Shown here piece by piece: positions 17,844 to 28,206 of a stretch of 64,000 bases of DNA. The notes under the pieces were generated by a model that worked only from the letters and a program-made list of their open reading frames with translations, did not search any database and had not been told where the DNA came from. Position numbers and translations under genes: made by a program. Origin of the DNA: Psychrobacter sp. TAE2020 (lineage in GTDB: Bacteria > Pseudomonadota > Gammaproteobacteria > Pseudomonadales > Moraxellaceae); contig NZ_JAHLMU010000001.1 in the NCBI RefSeq assembly GCF_018919485.1, positions 865,373 to 929,372 on the forward strand, written 5' to 3'. The stretch's first letter is position 1. Each line of letters opens with the position of its first letter.

Positions 17844-19010
17844 ATGACCGTGAAGTATGTAAAACAACAGCTTGTACAACTAGTAGTCGGTATTAGTGTC
17901 TCTTTAGGATCAGTAGCAGTAAATGCGGCTATCACCCCTCCTACTATGGAAAATGCCGCCTATATATTGATGGATTATAATACTGGCGAAATTTTAGCAC
18001 AAAAAAATGCCACTACGCCGCTACCACCAGCCTCCTTAACCAAAATGATGACCAGCTATATTATTGAACAGCGCTTGGCTTCAGGTGACTTGACAGAAGA
18101 CGAACAAGTTTTAATGAGCGAGAACGCTTGGTGTCGTGGCAGCAGTAGCCAGTCTTGTATGTATGTACCTGTCAATAAAACAGCTAGTGTCATCGATATG
18201 CTGCGCGGTATCATTATCCAATCAGGTAATGACGCTTCAATGGCTATGGCTGAACATATCGCTGGTAGCGAAGCCTCGTTTGCCATACTAATGAATGAGC
18301 AAGCCAAAAAGTTAGGTATGGATAATACTAACTTTGTTAATGCCACAGGTATGCCTGATGAAGGTCATCAAGCCTCCGCACTGGATTTGGCCAAGCTGGG
18401 GCGCGCTATTATTAAGAATAGCGGCGACTATTATAAAATTTATTCCGAAAAAGAGTTTACTTATAACGGCATCACTCAAGGCAATCGTAATGCGCTATTG
18501 AGCACAGATAGTACTGTAGATGGTTTAAAGACTGGCCATACTGATGCAGCTGGCTATTGTTTAGTCGCTTCAAGCAACCGTGATGGTATGCGTCTAATTT
18601 CAGTTATTATGGGCACTAAAAGCCAACAAGAACGTGCTGATCAATCACGTGAGTTGCTTAATTGGGGCTATGGTCACTTCACTACAGTAACCAAAGCGCC
18701 TGCAGGACAGTTCGTTAGCAAGCTGCCAGTATGGTTCGGGGCAGCGAAAGAGATCGAGTTGGCTACTGGGGACAGTTTAAAAGTACTAACCACTAAGACT
18801 CAAAAGAATAAAATAACTACGGTTGTTGATATCCCTGAGAGTTTAGAGGCTCCTATTAAAAAGGGTCAAGAAGTAGGCAAGATGCTAGCCGTTATTGATG
18901 GTAAAGCAGTAGCCTCAGTACCTATCATTGCTACTAGTGACATCGAGCAGGCAGGATTTTTTAGTCGCATGTGGCAGCATGTCGTACGTTGGGGACAAAA
19001 CGTATTTTAA
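17844..19010 (+). CDS. dacC: D-alanyl-D-alanine carboxypeptidase (PBP5/6 class, S11)
   Basis: A 388-residue periplasmic penicillin-binding protein. A signal peptide covers about residues 1-29 (ending VNAAI). The serine peptidase motifs are Ser64-Leu-Thr-Lys67, Ser127-Gly-Asn129 and Lys229-Thr-Gly231. A beta-rich C-terminal domain follows, then an amphipathic tail (FFSRMWQHVVRWGQNVF) that would anchor it to the outer face of the inner membrane. It trims the terminal D-alanine from pentapeptide stems and thereby controls cross-linking. Whether it is nearer dacA or dacC is uncertain; the symbol marks the class. A terminator follows directly. Confidence 0.9.
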   Translation: MTVKYVKQQLVQLVVGISVSLGSVAVNAAITPPTMENAAYILMDYNTGEILAQKNATTPLPPASLTKMMTSYIIEQRLASGDLTEDEQVLMSENAWCRGSSSQSCMYVPVNKTASVIDMLRGIIIQSGNDASMAMAEHIAGSEASFAILMNEQAKKLGMDNTNFVNATGMPDEGHQASALDLAKLGRAIIKNSGDYYKIYSEKEFTYNGITQGNRNALLSTDSTVDGLKTGHTDAAGYCLVASSNRDGMRLISVIMGTKSQQERADQSRELLNWGYGHFTTVTKAPAGQFVSKLPVWFGAAKEIELATGDSLKVLTTKTQKNKITTVVDIPESLEAPIKKGQEVGKMLAVIDGKAVASVPIIATSDIEQAGFFSRMWQHVVRWGQNVF

Positions 19011-19068
19011 CAGCTAGTTTTTAATTACTAGCAGTTATTATCTCAAAGTTATTATAGTGATTGCATAG

Positions 19069-19097
19069 AAGGCCACTTAATTTAAGTGGCCTTTTTG
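19069..19097 (+). terminator. Rho-independent terminator of dacC
   Basis: GGCCACTTAA and TTAAGTGGCC arms are followed by five T on the plus strand, 60 bp past the dacC stop. Confidence 0.88.
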
Positions 19098-19120
19098 TGG
19101 TTATCACATTTACTTTGGAC

Positions 19121-19149
19121 TAGGGTATGTTGAACATTCAACCATAGCC
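19121..19149. repeat. Direct repeat copy 1 flanking the sensor kinase gene
   Basis: The 29-bp stretch starting TAGGGTATGTTGAACATTC matches 21259-21287 at 24 of 29 positions in the same orientation. The two copies bracket the sensor kinase gene. Confidence 0.65.
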
Positions 19150-19185
19150 GTTACGAGGTCTATTGGCTATTTCTACTGTTATTCG

Positions 19186-21150
19186 CTAAGTCTTTCCGAT
19201 CCACGTCTTCAGTATCTTAATAAGTCTTTGAGTGTTTTGCGTGGCGCCTTCGCAATAGTCTATACCAGCAACTTTTAGCTCATGCTCAATGCCATATAGG
19301 TCATACTTGTTATGCGAGGGACACCAGTAAATCAATAAAGCTCGGTGGCTGGTTTCAGCATTTCGGATCAACCGTGCTAGCCGCGCTACCCTCTCCGGTA
19401 GAATATCCTCTGCAAACATCACCATATCAACTTTTATATTATCTATATTCCCAAGCATAAGCTGCTCGTACTGTCTAGAGATTACCGTGGCACCCAGTCC
19501 TTGTAACTCTTTAACCAAGAGGTCGTTTTCATCAGCATAATAATAGATAATCTCTAAGTCCTTTAGTAAGGTTTGCTGCCAGCTTTTATATTTATTACGT
19601 AGTGGGATAGTGATTACAAATTGGCTACCTTTATCAAGCTCACTATCGACATCAATCGAGGCATCAATCAGCTGTAACAGCTGTTTTATAACCGGCAAAC
19701 CTACGCCAACCCCTTCATATTTTCGAGTTCTTGAAGAATCAATCTGAAAAAATGGGGTAAATATATCATCTATGTAATTAGCATTAATACCAATACCGGT
19801 ATCAATAATTTTGAGCTGCCAGCGAATACTATTATTGAAATGAGTCAGTTGCGACTCGATAGTAACTCGTCCCTCTTGAGTGAATTTTATAGCATTGTCA
19901 ATAACAGCGGTCAATATTTGCTTAATCTTATTAGCATCGCCTTCAAGATTATAGTCAATATGATGAATATGGCTAATCAACTCTACGCCTTTTTGCTGAG
20001 CAATAGGATCAAATTCCGCTAATAAATCGGCAATCATTAGCAAAGGATTGAACTCAATTAAAGTAACAACTACTTGGCCTTTTTCAATTTTATTGAGTTG
20101 AATAATCTGCTCTAAGGTCGACTCCAAATGCTCACTACCATTGCGAATAATCTCTAAAGTATCTTGCTGGTCATAGCTCAAGTAATGATTGTCTAACAGT
20201 TGCAAGCCACCAGAGATGGCATTGAGTGAAGTCTTAAGCTCATGAGTAATCATACTCTGAAAGTTATTACGTTGAACCTCAAGCGATCGATCTTTATGAT
20301 GAAGCTGTTGCTCAAAATCTCCTAGTGCCGCATGCTCTCGTTGCATTTCTCTTAGACGCTCAAACAGTAGAATAAAGGCCTGCTTAATATCAATAAACTC
20401 TCGAAACTCAAAACGCTGTTGAATGACTGGTAGCTGCTCAAGATTCGGATTATCAACTAATAAAGTGCAAACATTGGCGATTTGAACGAGATCTTCAGTG
20501 GTGCGCAGCAGCTTGCGAAAAATAAATCCTATAGCGGCGATTACTAAGATTAAAGTCAGTAACCATAATAGAATTGTTTTGCGTAACCACTGCATACGTA
20601 GCTTATCTATATCCAAGGTAATATTGATATAGCCTACTAAGCTATTAGTATTTACTGACGCCAAATCTGAATGATTATCATCTTTTTCAACACTAGTTAG
20701 TCTATTGGCTACTGGAGTAGCGATTGGCGAGTTAACGTTGCTCACTTGCGTGTCGCTTTCAGAGGCGTAACCGCTAGTCACTGCTCTATTAAAACTGATG
20801 GTATCGGTAAACAACGCGGTGTACCAGTCGTTGCTGTTTTGCTCTAAATCGAGTTCATCAAGACTGCTAATAGGATGATCGGTAGAATAAAAAACGATAT
20901 TTTGGATGCTGGAATCTTCGTTTATCAGGACGCCCACTTGGCTGGCTACTAGATTAGCAGCAGCATCAGTAGAAGCGCTTTTAGCCAATAGCTCAGCTAG
21001 CTGCTGCACATGCATCCGCTGCTGTTGATAATGGTAAACAAAACCATAAACGTAACAAAATAAAAACCCGACTAAAACAGCCAAGACTATAGTCTGCAAC
21101 AGAGAGTTCCAGATAAGCTTAGGCAGTGTTTTAATCGAGTTTATAACCAT
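19186..21150 (-). CDS. Orphan sensor histidine kinase with degenerate receiver
   Basis: A 654-residue inner-membrane kinase. It has a transmembrane helix at about 17-39, a periplasmic sensor region to about 190, and a second helix at 192-211. A HAMP-like and coiled-coil linker leads to a HisKA domain with the phospho-accepting His303 (MITHELKTSLNAI). The ATPase domain shows an N box (VIDNAIKF), G1 (IIDTGIGIN), and a G2 region GVGVGLPV. The last 120 residues look like a receiver fold, but the phospho-acceptor position in VDMVMFAEDILP is Ala and no conserved Lys loop is seen, so it is probably a pseudo-receiver. No response regulator gene is adjacent, so its partner must be elsewhere. Confidence 0.87.
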   Translation of the reverse strand: MVINSIKTLPKLIWNSLLQTIVLAVLVGFLFCYVYGFVYHYQQQRMHVQQLAELLAKSASTDAAANLVASQVGVLINEDSSIQNIVFYSTDHPISSLDELDLEQNSNDWYTALFTDTISFNRAVTSGYASESDTQVSNVNSPIATPVANRLTSVEKDDNHSDLASVNTNSLVGYINITLDIDKLRMQWLRKTILLWLLTLILVIAAIGFIFRKLLRTTEDLVQIANVCTLLVDNPNLEQLPVIQQRFEFREFIDIKQAFILLFERLREMQREHAALGDFEQQLHHKDRSLEVQRNNFQSMITHELKTSLNAISGGLQLLDNHYLSYDQQDTLEIIRNGSEHLESTLEQIIQLNKIEKGQVVVTLIEFNPLLMIADLLAEFDPIAQQKGVELISHIHHIDYNLEGDANKIKQILTAVIDNAIKFTQEGRVTIESQLTHFNNSIRWQLKIIDTGIGINANYIDDIFTPFFQIDSSRTRKYEGVGVGLPVIKQLLQLIDASIDVDSELDKGSQFVITIPLRNKYKSWQQTLLKDLEIIYYYADENDLLVKELQGLGATVISRQYEQLMLGNIDNIKVDMVMFAEDILPERVARLARLIRNAETSHRALLIYWCPSHNKYDLYGIEHELKVAGIDYCEGATQNTQRLIKILKTWIGKT

Positions 21151-21239
21151 ATTATTCAGTCAACTCAAGGTTTTTTACTTATAATCGTTGATACTTAACC
21201 ACTTTATTTATTTCAAAATTCTTTATAGGGAATAAACGA

Positions 21240-21363
21240 CTCATATAAAAATAGTCGTTAGGGCATATTGAACATTCGACCACAGCATTGTCTACTTGTG
21301 AATGTTAATACGCTCTAATCTAAAACTACTAATTAACTTTTTAAGTCGTTATTTTTATATGAG
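21240..21363. mobile_element. Possible small inverted-repeat element (MITE-like)
   Basis: Perfect 14-bp inverted repeats CTCATATAAAAATA (21240-21253) and its complement (21350-21363) enclose 96 bp. Inside, an inner pair AACATTC/GAATGTT repeats the symmetry, and the segment at 21259-21287 recurs at 19121-19149. No transposase is present; the element may be a short non-autonomous mobile sequence or a structured leader of the kinase gene. Confidence 0.4.
21259..21287. repeat. Direct repeat copy 2 flanking the sensor kinase gene
   Basis: Begins TAGGGCATATTGAACATTC. It is the partner of the copy at 19121-19149, with 24 of 29 positions identical. Confidence 0.65.
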
Positions 21364-21427
21364 CTAATTTTTTATATAAGCTAATACTGCTATTAGCAAA
21401 CAGCAGGATTAGTGGTAAATAGCAATA

Positions 21428-22849
21428 TTAGCGCTTCTTTTTTTCACGAGTAGTGAATTTTTGCGCTCTATTACGTTCACGTTGGCGCAGCTGTTGCGCT
21501 TTGGCTTTAGTCGGAGTATCGCTTTTAGAAGAATAAGGATTTTCGTTAAGCTTAAACACTACGTTGAGCGGCGTACCTTCTAGCTTGAAGACTTCACGGA
21601 ATTGGTTTTCTAGATAGCGCTGATAGCTCTTAGGCAGCGAACCCGTCTGATTACCGTGGATAACGATGACTGGTGGATTGTGACCACCGATATGCGCGTA
21701 ACGCAATTTAATACGACGCCCAGAAACCGCTGGTGGTGGATTCGCCGCTACTGCATCTTGTAGAATTTGAGTCAAGCGATTGGTAGACACTTCAAACATT
21801 GAAGAGTTATAAGCTCGTAGGATTGAAGGGTATAGATTACCTACTCCAGTACCATGTAATGCTGATATTAGATGCACTTTTACATAAGGGATGAAGTTAA
21901 AGCGACGATCCATCTCAATTTTAATATAGTCTTTTTGATCTTGAGTCAAACCATCCCATTTATTAATGGCAACGACTAAAGCTCGACCCGCATCAAGGGC
22001 ATAGCCAATCATATGTAGATCTTGATCGACGATACCTTCTTGGGCATCGATGACAATAACTGTCACGTTCGAATCTTCAATAGCTTGTAGAGTCTTGATT
22101 ACCGAGAACTTTTCTACTTTTTCATCGATCTTACCACGGCGACGTACCCCTGCTGTGTCAATCAGCACGTAATCTTTGCCATCACGTTTATAAGGAATAT
22201 AGATACTGTCACGAGTAGTCCCTGGCATATCGAATACTACGACTCGATCCTCACCCAATAGACGATTGACTAGTGTTGATTTACCGACGTTTGGACGACC
22301 AATAATCGCAAGCTTCAAACCTTGAGGCTCGACTATAGATTCTTTTTCCGGCATATCTGCGGTAATGACTTCTAACAAGTTACCAACGCCGCGACCATGA
22401 CTGGCGGCCATCGGATAGGGCTCACCTAAGCCTAATGCATAAAACTCAGCAGGTGCTGAATCATGAGCGCCGTCGACCTTGTTAGCTACTACATATACTG
22501 GCTTGCCTAAAGTATGTAAAAACTTGCCAATCTCTGCATCAGCACCGATCAGGCCCGCTCGTGCATCAACTACAAATACTATAATGTCAGCTTCATGAAT
22601 AGCGGTATGAGACTGCTCAGACATATAGTCATCAATATTGCCACTGCCATCATCAGCTTCACCTATACCACCAGTGTCTACTACGATAAATGCTTTGTCC
22701 TCATATTCAGCATCACCATACTGACGATCACGAGTCAGACCTGAAAGGTCAGCAACTAATGCCTGACGACTTTTAGTGAATTGATTAAATAAGGTAGATT
22801 TACCGACGTTTGGGCGACCGATTAAGGCAACCACAGGCTTGATACTCAT
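21428..22849 (-). CDS. der: Ribosome biogenesis GTPase Der (EngA)
   Basis: A 473-residue GTPase with two tandem G domains, the hallmark of Der. The P-loops GRPNVGKST are at residues 11-19 and about 184-192. Each domain has its DTGG/DTAG G3 loop and NKVD/NKWD G4 motif. A KH-like domain ([16 protein letters not shown], residues about 355-435) and a basic C-terminal tail follow. It acts in maturation of the 50S subunit. It ends the conserved block that starts at ndk; about 217 bp separate it from bamB. The stop is followed by about 240 bp before the sensor kinase gene. Confidence 0.96.
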   Translation of the reverse strand: MSIKPVVALIGRPNVGKSTLFNQFTKSRQALVADLSGLTRDRQYGDAEYEDKAFIVVDTGGIGEADDGSGNIDDYMSEQSHTAIHEADIIVFVVDARAGLIGADAEIGKFLHTLGKPVYVVANKVDGAHDSAPAEFYALGLGEPYPMAASHGRGVGNLLEVITADMPEKESIVEPQGLKLAIIGRPNVGKSTLVNRLLGEDRVVVFDMPGTTRDSIYIPYKRDGKDYVLIDTAGVRRRGKIDEKVEKFSVIKTLQAIEDSNVTVIVIDAQEGIVDQDLHMIGYALDAGRALVVAINKWDGLTQDQKDYIKIEMDRRFNFIPYVKVHLISALHGTGVGNLYPSILRAYNSSMFEVSTNRLTQILQDAVAANPPPAVSGRRIKLRYAHIGGHNPPVIVIHGNQTGSLPKSYQRYLENQFREVFKLEGTPLNVVFKLNENPYSSKSDTPTKAKAQQLRQRERNRAQKFTTREKKKR

Positions 22850-23066
22850 GCATTACTCTCGCTGATAGGCAATAAAGGACAATAAAACCAGTACTTAGAC
22901 TGGCTATTGTCACAAACTTAAATAGATAATAATTAATAAAGCTTTAGTAAATTAAACACATAAAATCAGTATATATCCAAACTGAATACTAGCGGATCTT
23001 ATACTAAGTTTATGATCGAACTAAGCTAATAGATACGAGCTGAACTAATAAAATCAGCAGGACTCT

Positions 23067-24275
23067 TTAGCGTGCTAACTGCCAAATTGCAGCTTGCCCA
23101 GAAGTACTTTGAGTTAATAAGCGACTGCCTTGTACTTGCAAGGTCTGTAGCGCGCCTTTGGTCTGTACACGACTGACAATCTTACCAGAGGCTGGGTCAA
23201 TTAAATGCACTACACCACCTAAATCACCTACAGCGATATAGTTACCTATCATCACCGGGTTAGTCAATTTACGATAGCCAAGCTCATCATTTTCCCATAG
23301 TGTTTCGCCGCTACTGCGATCATAAGCAACGATTTTACCAGTTAAACTCGTACCGATAACTTGCTGATTATTTACCGCTAAAGATTTTAAGCTAGCTAAC
23401 TCATTAACGAATTTAACTTGTCTGGAAGCCAAGTCAATACCGATAACTTGACCACTATAGCTGATAGCGAATAGCTCATTGTTATCGACAATAGGAGTGC
23501 CATCGACATCACTCATACGTTCAACTTCGCTACTGCCAGTGCCTACACCAATACGACGTGACCACTGCGGCAAGCCATTATCAACAGTAATAGCATGCAA
23601 ACGACCATCAGCAGTTGCCAACAGTGCAGTCTTATCATCTAACAAGGTAGGCGCAGCAGTGCCACGAACGCTAATATCAGGAACTTGGGTAGCAAACTTC
23701 CAAACAGGCTGGCCATTCTGTAAAGACAAGCCTTGTAAGAAGCCATCGTTAGCCGACAAAATAACTCGGTTATTACTAATTAAGGCTTTGGTTAATACCG
23801 TACCAGTTAGCTGTTGCTGCCAGCGCTTAGCACCTGTAGTACTATCAAAGGCCATCACCATTCCGCTACGTGTAGTAATAACTGCCGTCTGACTAAAACT
23901 GTCTAATGCTACCCCACCCACGATCTGATCATCGACATTCAATGACCATAAACGCTGTCCGGCCTCATTATAGCCTACTAAGTCACCACCGCGTGAGGCG
24001 ATAACTATCTGATTATTGTCATAGCCCACTTGTAAGCTCAAGGGATCCTTTGAACTGGCTTTTTTATTGCCGACATCTACCATGAATACTGGCTGTAAGA
24101 CACTAATAGGCTGCGCAAGCTGTACCAGTTTTACTGGGTCATTGACCACGGGCTTAATGCCTCGGCTACAGCCCATAACAGCACTAGTCATTAGTGCTAA
24201 TACAGCTACATGCATAACCGTAGTTTTTAGCAGGGTCTTATTTGCATAGTTATTAGAGCGAATATTTAAGGTCAT
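23067..24275 (-). CDS. bamB: Outer membrane protein assembly lipoprotein BamB
   Basis: A 402-residue lipoprotein of the BAM complex that folds beta-barrels into the outer membrane. A long N-terminal region leads to a lipobox SAVMGC with Cys36. Most of the rest is an eight-bladed PQQ-type propeller, seen as repeated AxDxxTGxxxW patterns (AFDSTTGAKRWQQ, GLSLQNGQPVWKF, AITVDNGLPQWSR, AYDRSSGETLWEN). Its place between yfgM and der is the standard order. The gap to yfgM is 123 bp. Confidence 0.94.
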   Translation of the reverse strand: MTLNIRSNNYANKTLLKTTVMHVAVLALMTSAVMGCSRGIKPVVNDPVKLVQLAQPISVLQPVFMVDVGNKKASSKDPLSLQVGYDNNQIVIASRGGDLVGYNEAGQRLWSLNVDDQIVGGVALDSFSQTAVITTRSGMVMAFDSTTGAKRWQQQLTGTVLTKALISNNRVILSANDGFLQGLSLQNGQPVWKFATQVPDISVRGTAAPTLLDDKTALLATADGRLHAITVDNGLPQWSRRIGVGTGSSEVERMSDVDGTPIVDNNELFAISYSGQVIGIDLASRQVKFVNELASLKSLAVNNQQVIGTSLTGKIVAYDRSSGETLWENDELGYRKLTNPVMIGNYIAVGDLGGVVHLIDPASGKIVSRVQTKGALQTLQVQGSRLLTQSTSGQAAIWQLAR

Positions 24276-24398
24276 GGTATGTTCTCACTACGAATAAGTT
24301 GACGATCTATAAATGGGCTAACAAACAACATAGTCCAGTAGCTTATCTACTGAGTCATGCGGTACTACTGTTATTATTATTGATTGGCTGCTCACTAG

Positions 24399-25211
24399 CT
24401 ATTGGGTATTTTCTGGGGCAATAATAGCCGTAGCATTTTCATTGTTAGCGCTTGCTAAAGCTTGGTTATCTGGAGCTACCTTGGAAGCTTGGATAAGACT
24501 AGCAGGCTCAGCAATAGGCTCAGCAACGACGCCTAAACTCTCCATCTTCAGTGCTAGTACTGCACGAGTCTCTTGACGCTTACGCACTAGCTCCCAAGCA
24601 TTCTTATAAGATTTAATGGCCGCATCTTTATCATTCTTGGCTAAATAAATATCACCCAATAGCTCTTGTTGACTGCCTTCAAATGAGCTTGGCATATCTT
24701 TACTAGCTTCGGCTAAAGCGGCATCAGCATCACCAGCTGCCAATAAGGTTTCGGCATAACGTAAACGTGCAATAGCGCTGAGACCGGCATCACCCAAATC
24801 AACGGCTAAAGCTTTTTTGAGGGTAGCGCTTGCTCCTTTAAAGTCATCATTGTCTACTTGAGTACGCGCTTTAATCATTAACGCTTGCCAAGCATATACT
24901 GAGCTACCATGAGTGTTAACCAAGGTATCAATATTATCATTTAACTTACTACGGCTGTCCGCTAGTGCTGTCAAGGCTTCAGCTTCTAGGTCTGGATTTT
25001 GCGACGCTAGAGTAACTTCTTCATTAAGACGCTGAATATCAGCGTATTGATCAGCAGCAACTGTATCTACTCGCGCATGATTGTTTTGCCAATAAGTCCA
25101 ACCAAAGTAGCCGGCTAATGCCAACAGAATAACAGTGACAATATTGCCGCCGTATTTTTTTAGCGCTTGCATCGAGTTATCTGTATTTGGCGAATTAGGG
25201 GTCAGAGCCAT
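24399..25211 (-). CDS. yfgM: YfgM-family tetratricopeptide membrane protein
   Basis: A 270-residue inner-membrane protein with one N-terminal helix (about 20-36, NIVTVILLALAGYFGWTYW) and a periplasmic part of TPR-like helices. E. coli YfgM works beside the SecYEG translocon with PpiD, helping exported proteins on to periplasmic chaperones. This copy has a C-terminal extension of about 50 residues rich in Ala, Glu and Asn that is likely disordered and longer than in E. coli. AGGTAA precedes the ATG. It lies between hisS and bamB as usual. Confidence 0.9.
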   Translation of the reverse strand: MALTPNSPNTDNSMQALKKYGGNIVTVILLALAGYFGWTYWQNNHARVDTVAADQYADIQRLNEEVTLASQNPDLEAEALTALADSRSKLNDNIDTLVNTHGSSVYAWQALMIKARTQVDNDDFKGASATLKKALAVDLGDAGLSAIARLRYAETLLAAGDADAALAEASKDMPSSFEGSQQELLGDIYLAKNDKDAAIKSYKNAWELVRKRQETRAVLALKMESLGVVAEPIAEPASLIQASKVAPDNQALASANNENATAIIAPENTQ

Positions 25212-25424
25212 GGATAGTTACCTGATAAATTTATATTAAAATGCGAGTAATGCTACTACTATTATTGGCTTTTCAGTGCTCAGAGTTAAAGGGGTCAAAC
25301 CTTGATCATTCATTACCTTACTCAGTAGGTAATGACCAATCGTTACTTGCTACGCCTTGCCAGTCGTTATTAAGCGCTTAGCTGCTGAGCCCTGAATGAA
25401 AAAGCATCCAGTCCAGTTAAACCG

Positions 25425-26726
25425 TTATTTAAAATTTTCTATATCGGCTAACCAGTTTTGATTCATACTAGTTTGCTCGCCCGTTTGCATATTTTTAATA
25501 CTGATTTTTTGCTCATCAAGCTCTTGCTGAGCGATGATAACTGTCAAGCGTGCTCCTGACTTATCAGCTTTTTTCATTTGTGCTTTTAAGCTAGTCGCAC
25601 TAGCCATCTTAATTCGCAAATCTGGGCGCTGGTAGCGCAAGTTTTGGGCATAAATCATACCTGAGCTATAAACCTCAGGGTGAGTGACAATAAATACGTC
25701 ACAAGCAGCCGTTTCTGCAAAAGGCGCTACCGCCTCTATTAGCAACAATAAACGCTCAAGACCCATAGCAAAACCTACCGCCGGTTCGGACTGGATAGGC
25801 TTGCTATTTGCTTGGCTGTCATGGTTACGGCTGTCGGTAGATTTTAGCTGACCTACGAGACCGTCATAGCGTCCACCTGCACAAACTGTAGCTTGGCTAC
25901 CTAACTTATCAGTGACCCATTCAAAAACTGTCTTATTGTAATAATCAAGACCACGAACTAAATGCGGATTTATCTGGTAATCAATGCCTAAGCCATCTAA
26001 ATAAGCTTGCACTTGCTCAAAATGCGCCATGCTTTCTTCGCCCAAAAAATCAGCAAGCTTAGGGGCATCGACTAATAACGCTTGAGTACTCGCCTCTTTA
26101 CTATCTAAAATACGTAAAGGGTTAGTAGTTAATCGGCGTTTGCTATCTTCATCTAACAAGTGCTGTTTGTCGGTCAAATAAGCGACTAAAGCATCACGAT
26201 AAGCATGACGCTCATCGATCTCGCCTAAGCTATTGAGCTGCAAACTCATTTCGTCTTTTAGACCCAAGGCTTGCCACATCAAATGAGTCATAGCAATCAA
26301 TTCGGCATCAGCATCGGGTAATGCGCTACCAAAACTCTCAACGCCTAGCTGATGAAACTGACGATAGCGGCCTTTTTGCGGGCGCTCGTAACGGAACATC
26401 GGACCGATGTACCAAAGCTTAGGAGTATCACCACGTAATAGATTATGCTCGATAACAGCACGTACAGCACCCGCAGTACCTTCAGGGCGTAAGGTAAGCG
26501 GTGTCGGAGGATCAGACTTATCAGCAAAGCTATACATCTCTTTTTCGACAATGTCAGTCGCGCCACCAATAGCTCGAGCGAAAAGATCAGTTTGCTCAAC
26601 GATAGGCAGTCGGATATGCTGATAGCCGTATCTACTCATTACTTCGGCTAAGACCTTTTCTAACTGCAACCATTGCGCTGATTGATTCGGTAAAATGTCG
26701 TTGAACCCTTTTATAGCTTTAATCAT
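25425..26726 (-). CDS. hisS: Histidine--tRNA ligase
   Basis: A class II aminoacyl-tRNA synthetase of 433 residues, normal length. Motif 1 is in the region [15 protein letters not shown], motif 2 is [20 protein letters not shown], the histidine-specific [15 protein letters not shown] segment is near 258, and motif 3 is [13 protein letters not shown]. The C-terminal anticodon-binding domain follows (VFIVTHPEV...). It is translated from ATG between ispG and yfgM. An insert of about 15 residues ([19 protein letters not shown]) before motif 3 is polar and probably a surface loop. Confidence 0.96.
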   Translation of the reverse strand: MIKAIKGFNDILPNQSAQWLQLEKVLAEVMSRYGYQHIRLPIVEQTDLFARAIGGATDIVEKEMYSFADKSDPPTPLTLRPEGTAGAVRAVIEHNLLRGDTPKLWYIGPMFRYERPQKGRYRQFHQLGVESFGSALPDADAELIAMTHLMWQALGLKDEMSLQLNSLGEIDERHAYRDALVAYLTDKQHLLDEDSKRRLTTNPLRILDSKEASTQALLVDAPKLADFLGEESMAHFEQVQAYLDGLGIDYQINPHLVRGLDYYNKTVFEWVTDKLGSQATVCAGGRYDGLVGQLKSTDSRNHDSQANSKPIQSEPAVGFAMGLERLLLLIEAVAPFAETAACDVFIVTHPEVYSSGMIYAQNLRYQRPDLRIKMASATSLKAQMKKADKSGARLTVIIAQQELDEQKISIKNMQTGEQTSMNQNWLADIENFK

Positions 26727-26837
26727 GGTGCGCTTATATCCTCAAATTTTAATCAGTATTACTATTATTATTTTATATACGAGCTTTAAATAAAATCTAT
26801 TATTAAAGCAGCTGTGTTTTTAAAACCGCTTTACCTA

Positions 26838-27953
26838 TTATTTAACCCGAATAATCTCATTTTCACGAGCTTTTTCTAGCACTGCTGCATGGGCGCGAAC
26901 CATACTTTCGATTTCATCAACTAAGTTATCCGTGTCGATAAGATGGCTCTTTGTACCCATCCGATACACTAAAGACCGACGTGCTGCACCAACGATACCA
27001 ATATCGGCTTCTTTAGCCTCACCTGGACCGTTGACCTTGCAACCAATTACTGAAAGATTCATCGGTTCACGCACATCTTCTAAACGCGCCTCTAAGGCGG
27101 TCATCACCCGAATAACATCGAACTCTTGACGTGAGCAACTAGGGCAAGCAATAAAATTCACTCCGTTAGAGCGAATATTTAACGACTTTAGAATATCAAA
27201 GCCAATTTTGATTTCTTCTTCCGGCTCTGCGGCTAAAGAGATGCGAATAGTATCACCGATACCATCTAATAGTAGACCACCAAGGGCAATAGCTGACTTA
27301 ACGGCACCAGTACGGTAGACACCAGCTTCTGTTACCCCAAGGTGTAATGGGTTATCGATTTGTGCTGAGATTAAACGATAAGCATCTAAAGTCAAAAATA
27401 CGTTACTGGCTTTGACCGAGATTTTGTATTGATCAAAGTTCAAACGTTCTAATATATCAATATGACGCATGGCAGACTCAAGCATAGCCTCGCCAGTTGG
27501 TTCCGCATACTTGCGCTGGATTTCTTTTTCTAATGATCCGGCATTGACCCCAATGCGAATAGGAATGTTGTGATAGCGCGCACAAGCCACTACTTCACGA
27601 ACTTTAGCATCGCTACCAATATTACCAGGATTGATACGTAAGCAGTCAGCACCAGCTTCAGCAACGGCTAAGGCAATCTTATGATCAAAATGCACATCAG
27701 CGATTAGCGGTACATTCACTAATTTTCGAATCTTCCCAAAGGCAGCAACCGTTTCCATAGTTGGAGTCGATACTCGCATAAGATCTGCGCCGGCCTCAAC
27801 ACAACGTTCGATCTGAGCTACTGTTGCAGCCACATCGCAAGTATCCGTATTGGTCATGCTCTGCACGCTAATAGGTGCATCGCCGCCAATCGCGACATCA
27901 CCAACGTATATTTTTTTAGTGACACGACGGTTGATAGGGGCTGACGTTGACAT
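26838..27953 (-). CDS. ispG: 4-hydroxy-3-methylbut-2-en-1-yl diphosphate synthase (flavodoxin)
   Basis: A 371-residue iron-sulfur enzyme of the MEP isoprenoid pathway, converting MEcPP to HMBPP. The N-terminal TIM-barrel domain begins with [22 protein letters not shown]. The C-terminal reductase-like domain carries the cluster cysteines in [10 protein letters not shown] and [15 protein letters not shown]. The ATG has AAGGA seven bases upstream. It sits between rodZ and hisS in the conserved order. Confidence 0.96.
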   Translation of the reverse strand: MSTSAPINRRVTKKIYVGDVAIGGDAPISVQSMTNTDTCDVAATVAQIERCVEAGADLMRVSTPTMETVAAFGKIRKLVNVPLIADVHFDHKIALAVAEAGADCLRINPGNIGSDAKVREVVACARYHNIPIRIGVNAGSLEKEIQRKYAEPTGEAMLESAMRHIDILERLNFDQYKISVKASNVFLTLDAYRLISAQIDNPLHLGVTEAGVYRTGAVKSAIALGGLLLDGIGDTIRISLAAEPEEEIKIGFDILKSLNIRSNGVNFIACPSCSRQEFDVIRVMTALEARLEDVREPMNLSVIGCKVNGPGEAKEADIGIVGAARRSLVYRMGTKSHLIDTDNLVDEIESMVRAHAAVLEKARENEIIRVK

Positions 27954-28206
27954 ATAAAATCCTTGGAATAAGCAAATATAATAGTAACAAGCAATTTTGA
28001 TTAAACAGTATTCAAACGGCTATCACTCTATAATTAAGCTCTGAGCAAATAATAGACACTATACTTAACATACTATGATTAAAGCACTATGATCAAAATA
28101 TTATAAACAGCAGTCGATTATTTTGACTAAGGTCAGTGATTAGTCATAGCCCTGTCCAATCGTAAACTATTAACCATCAATGGCTGCTGCCGCATATATT
28201 AACCGA

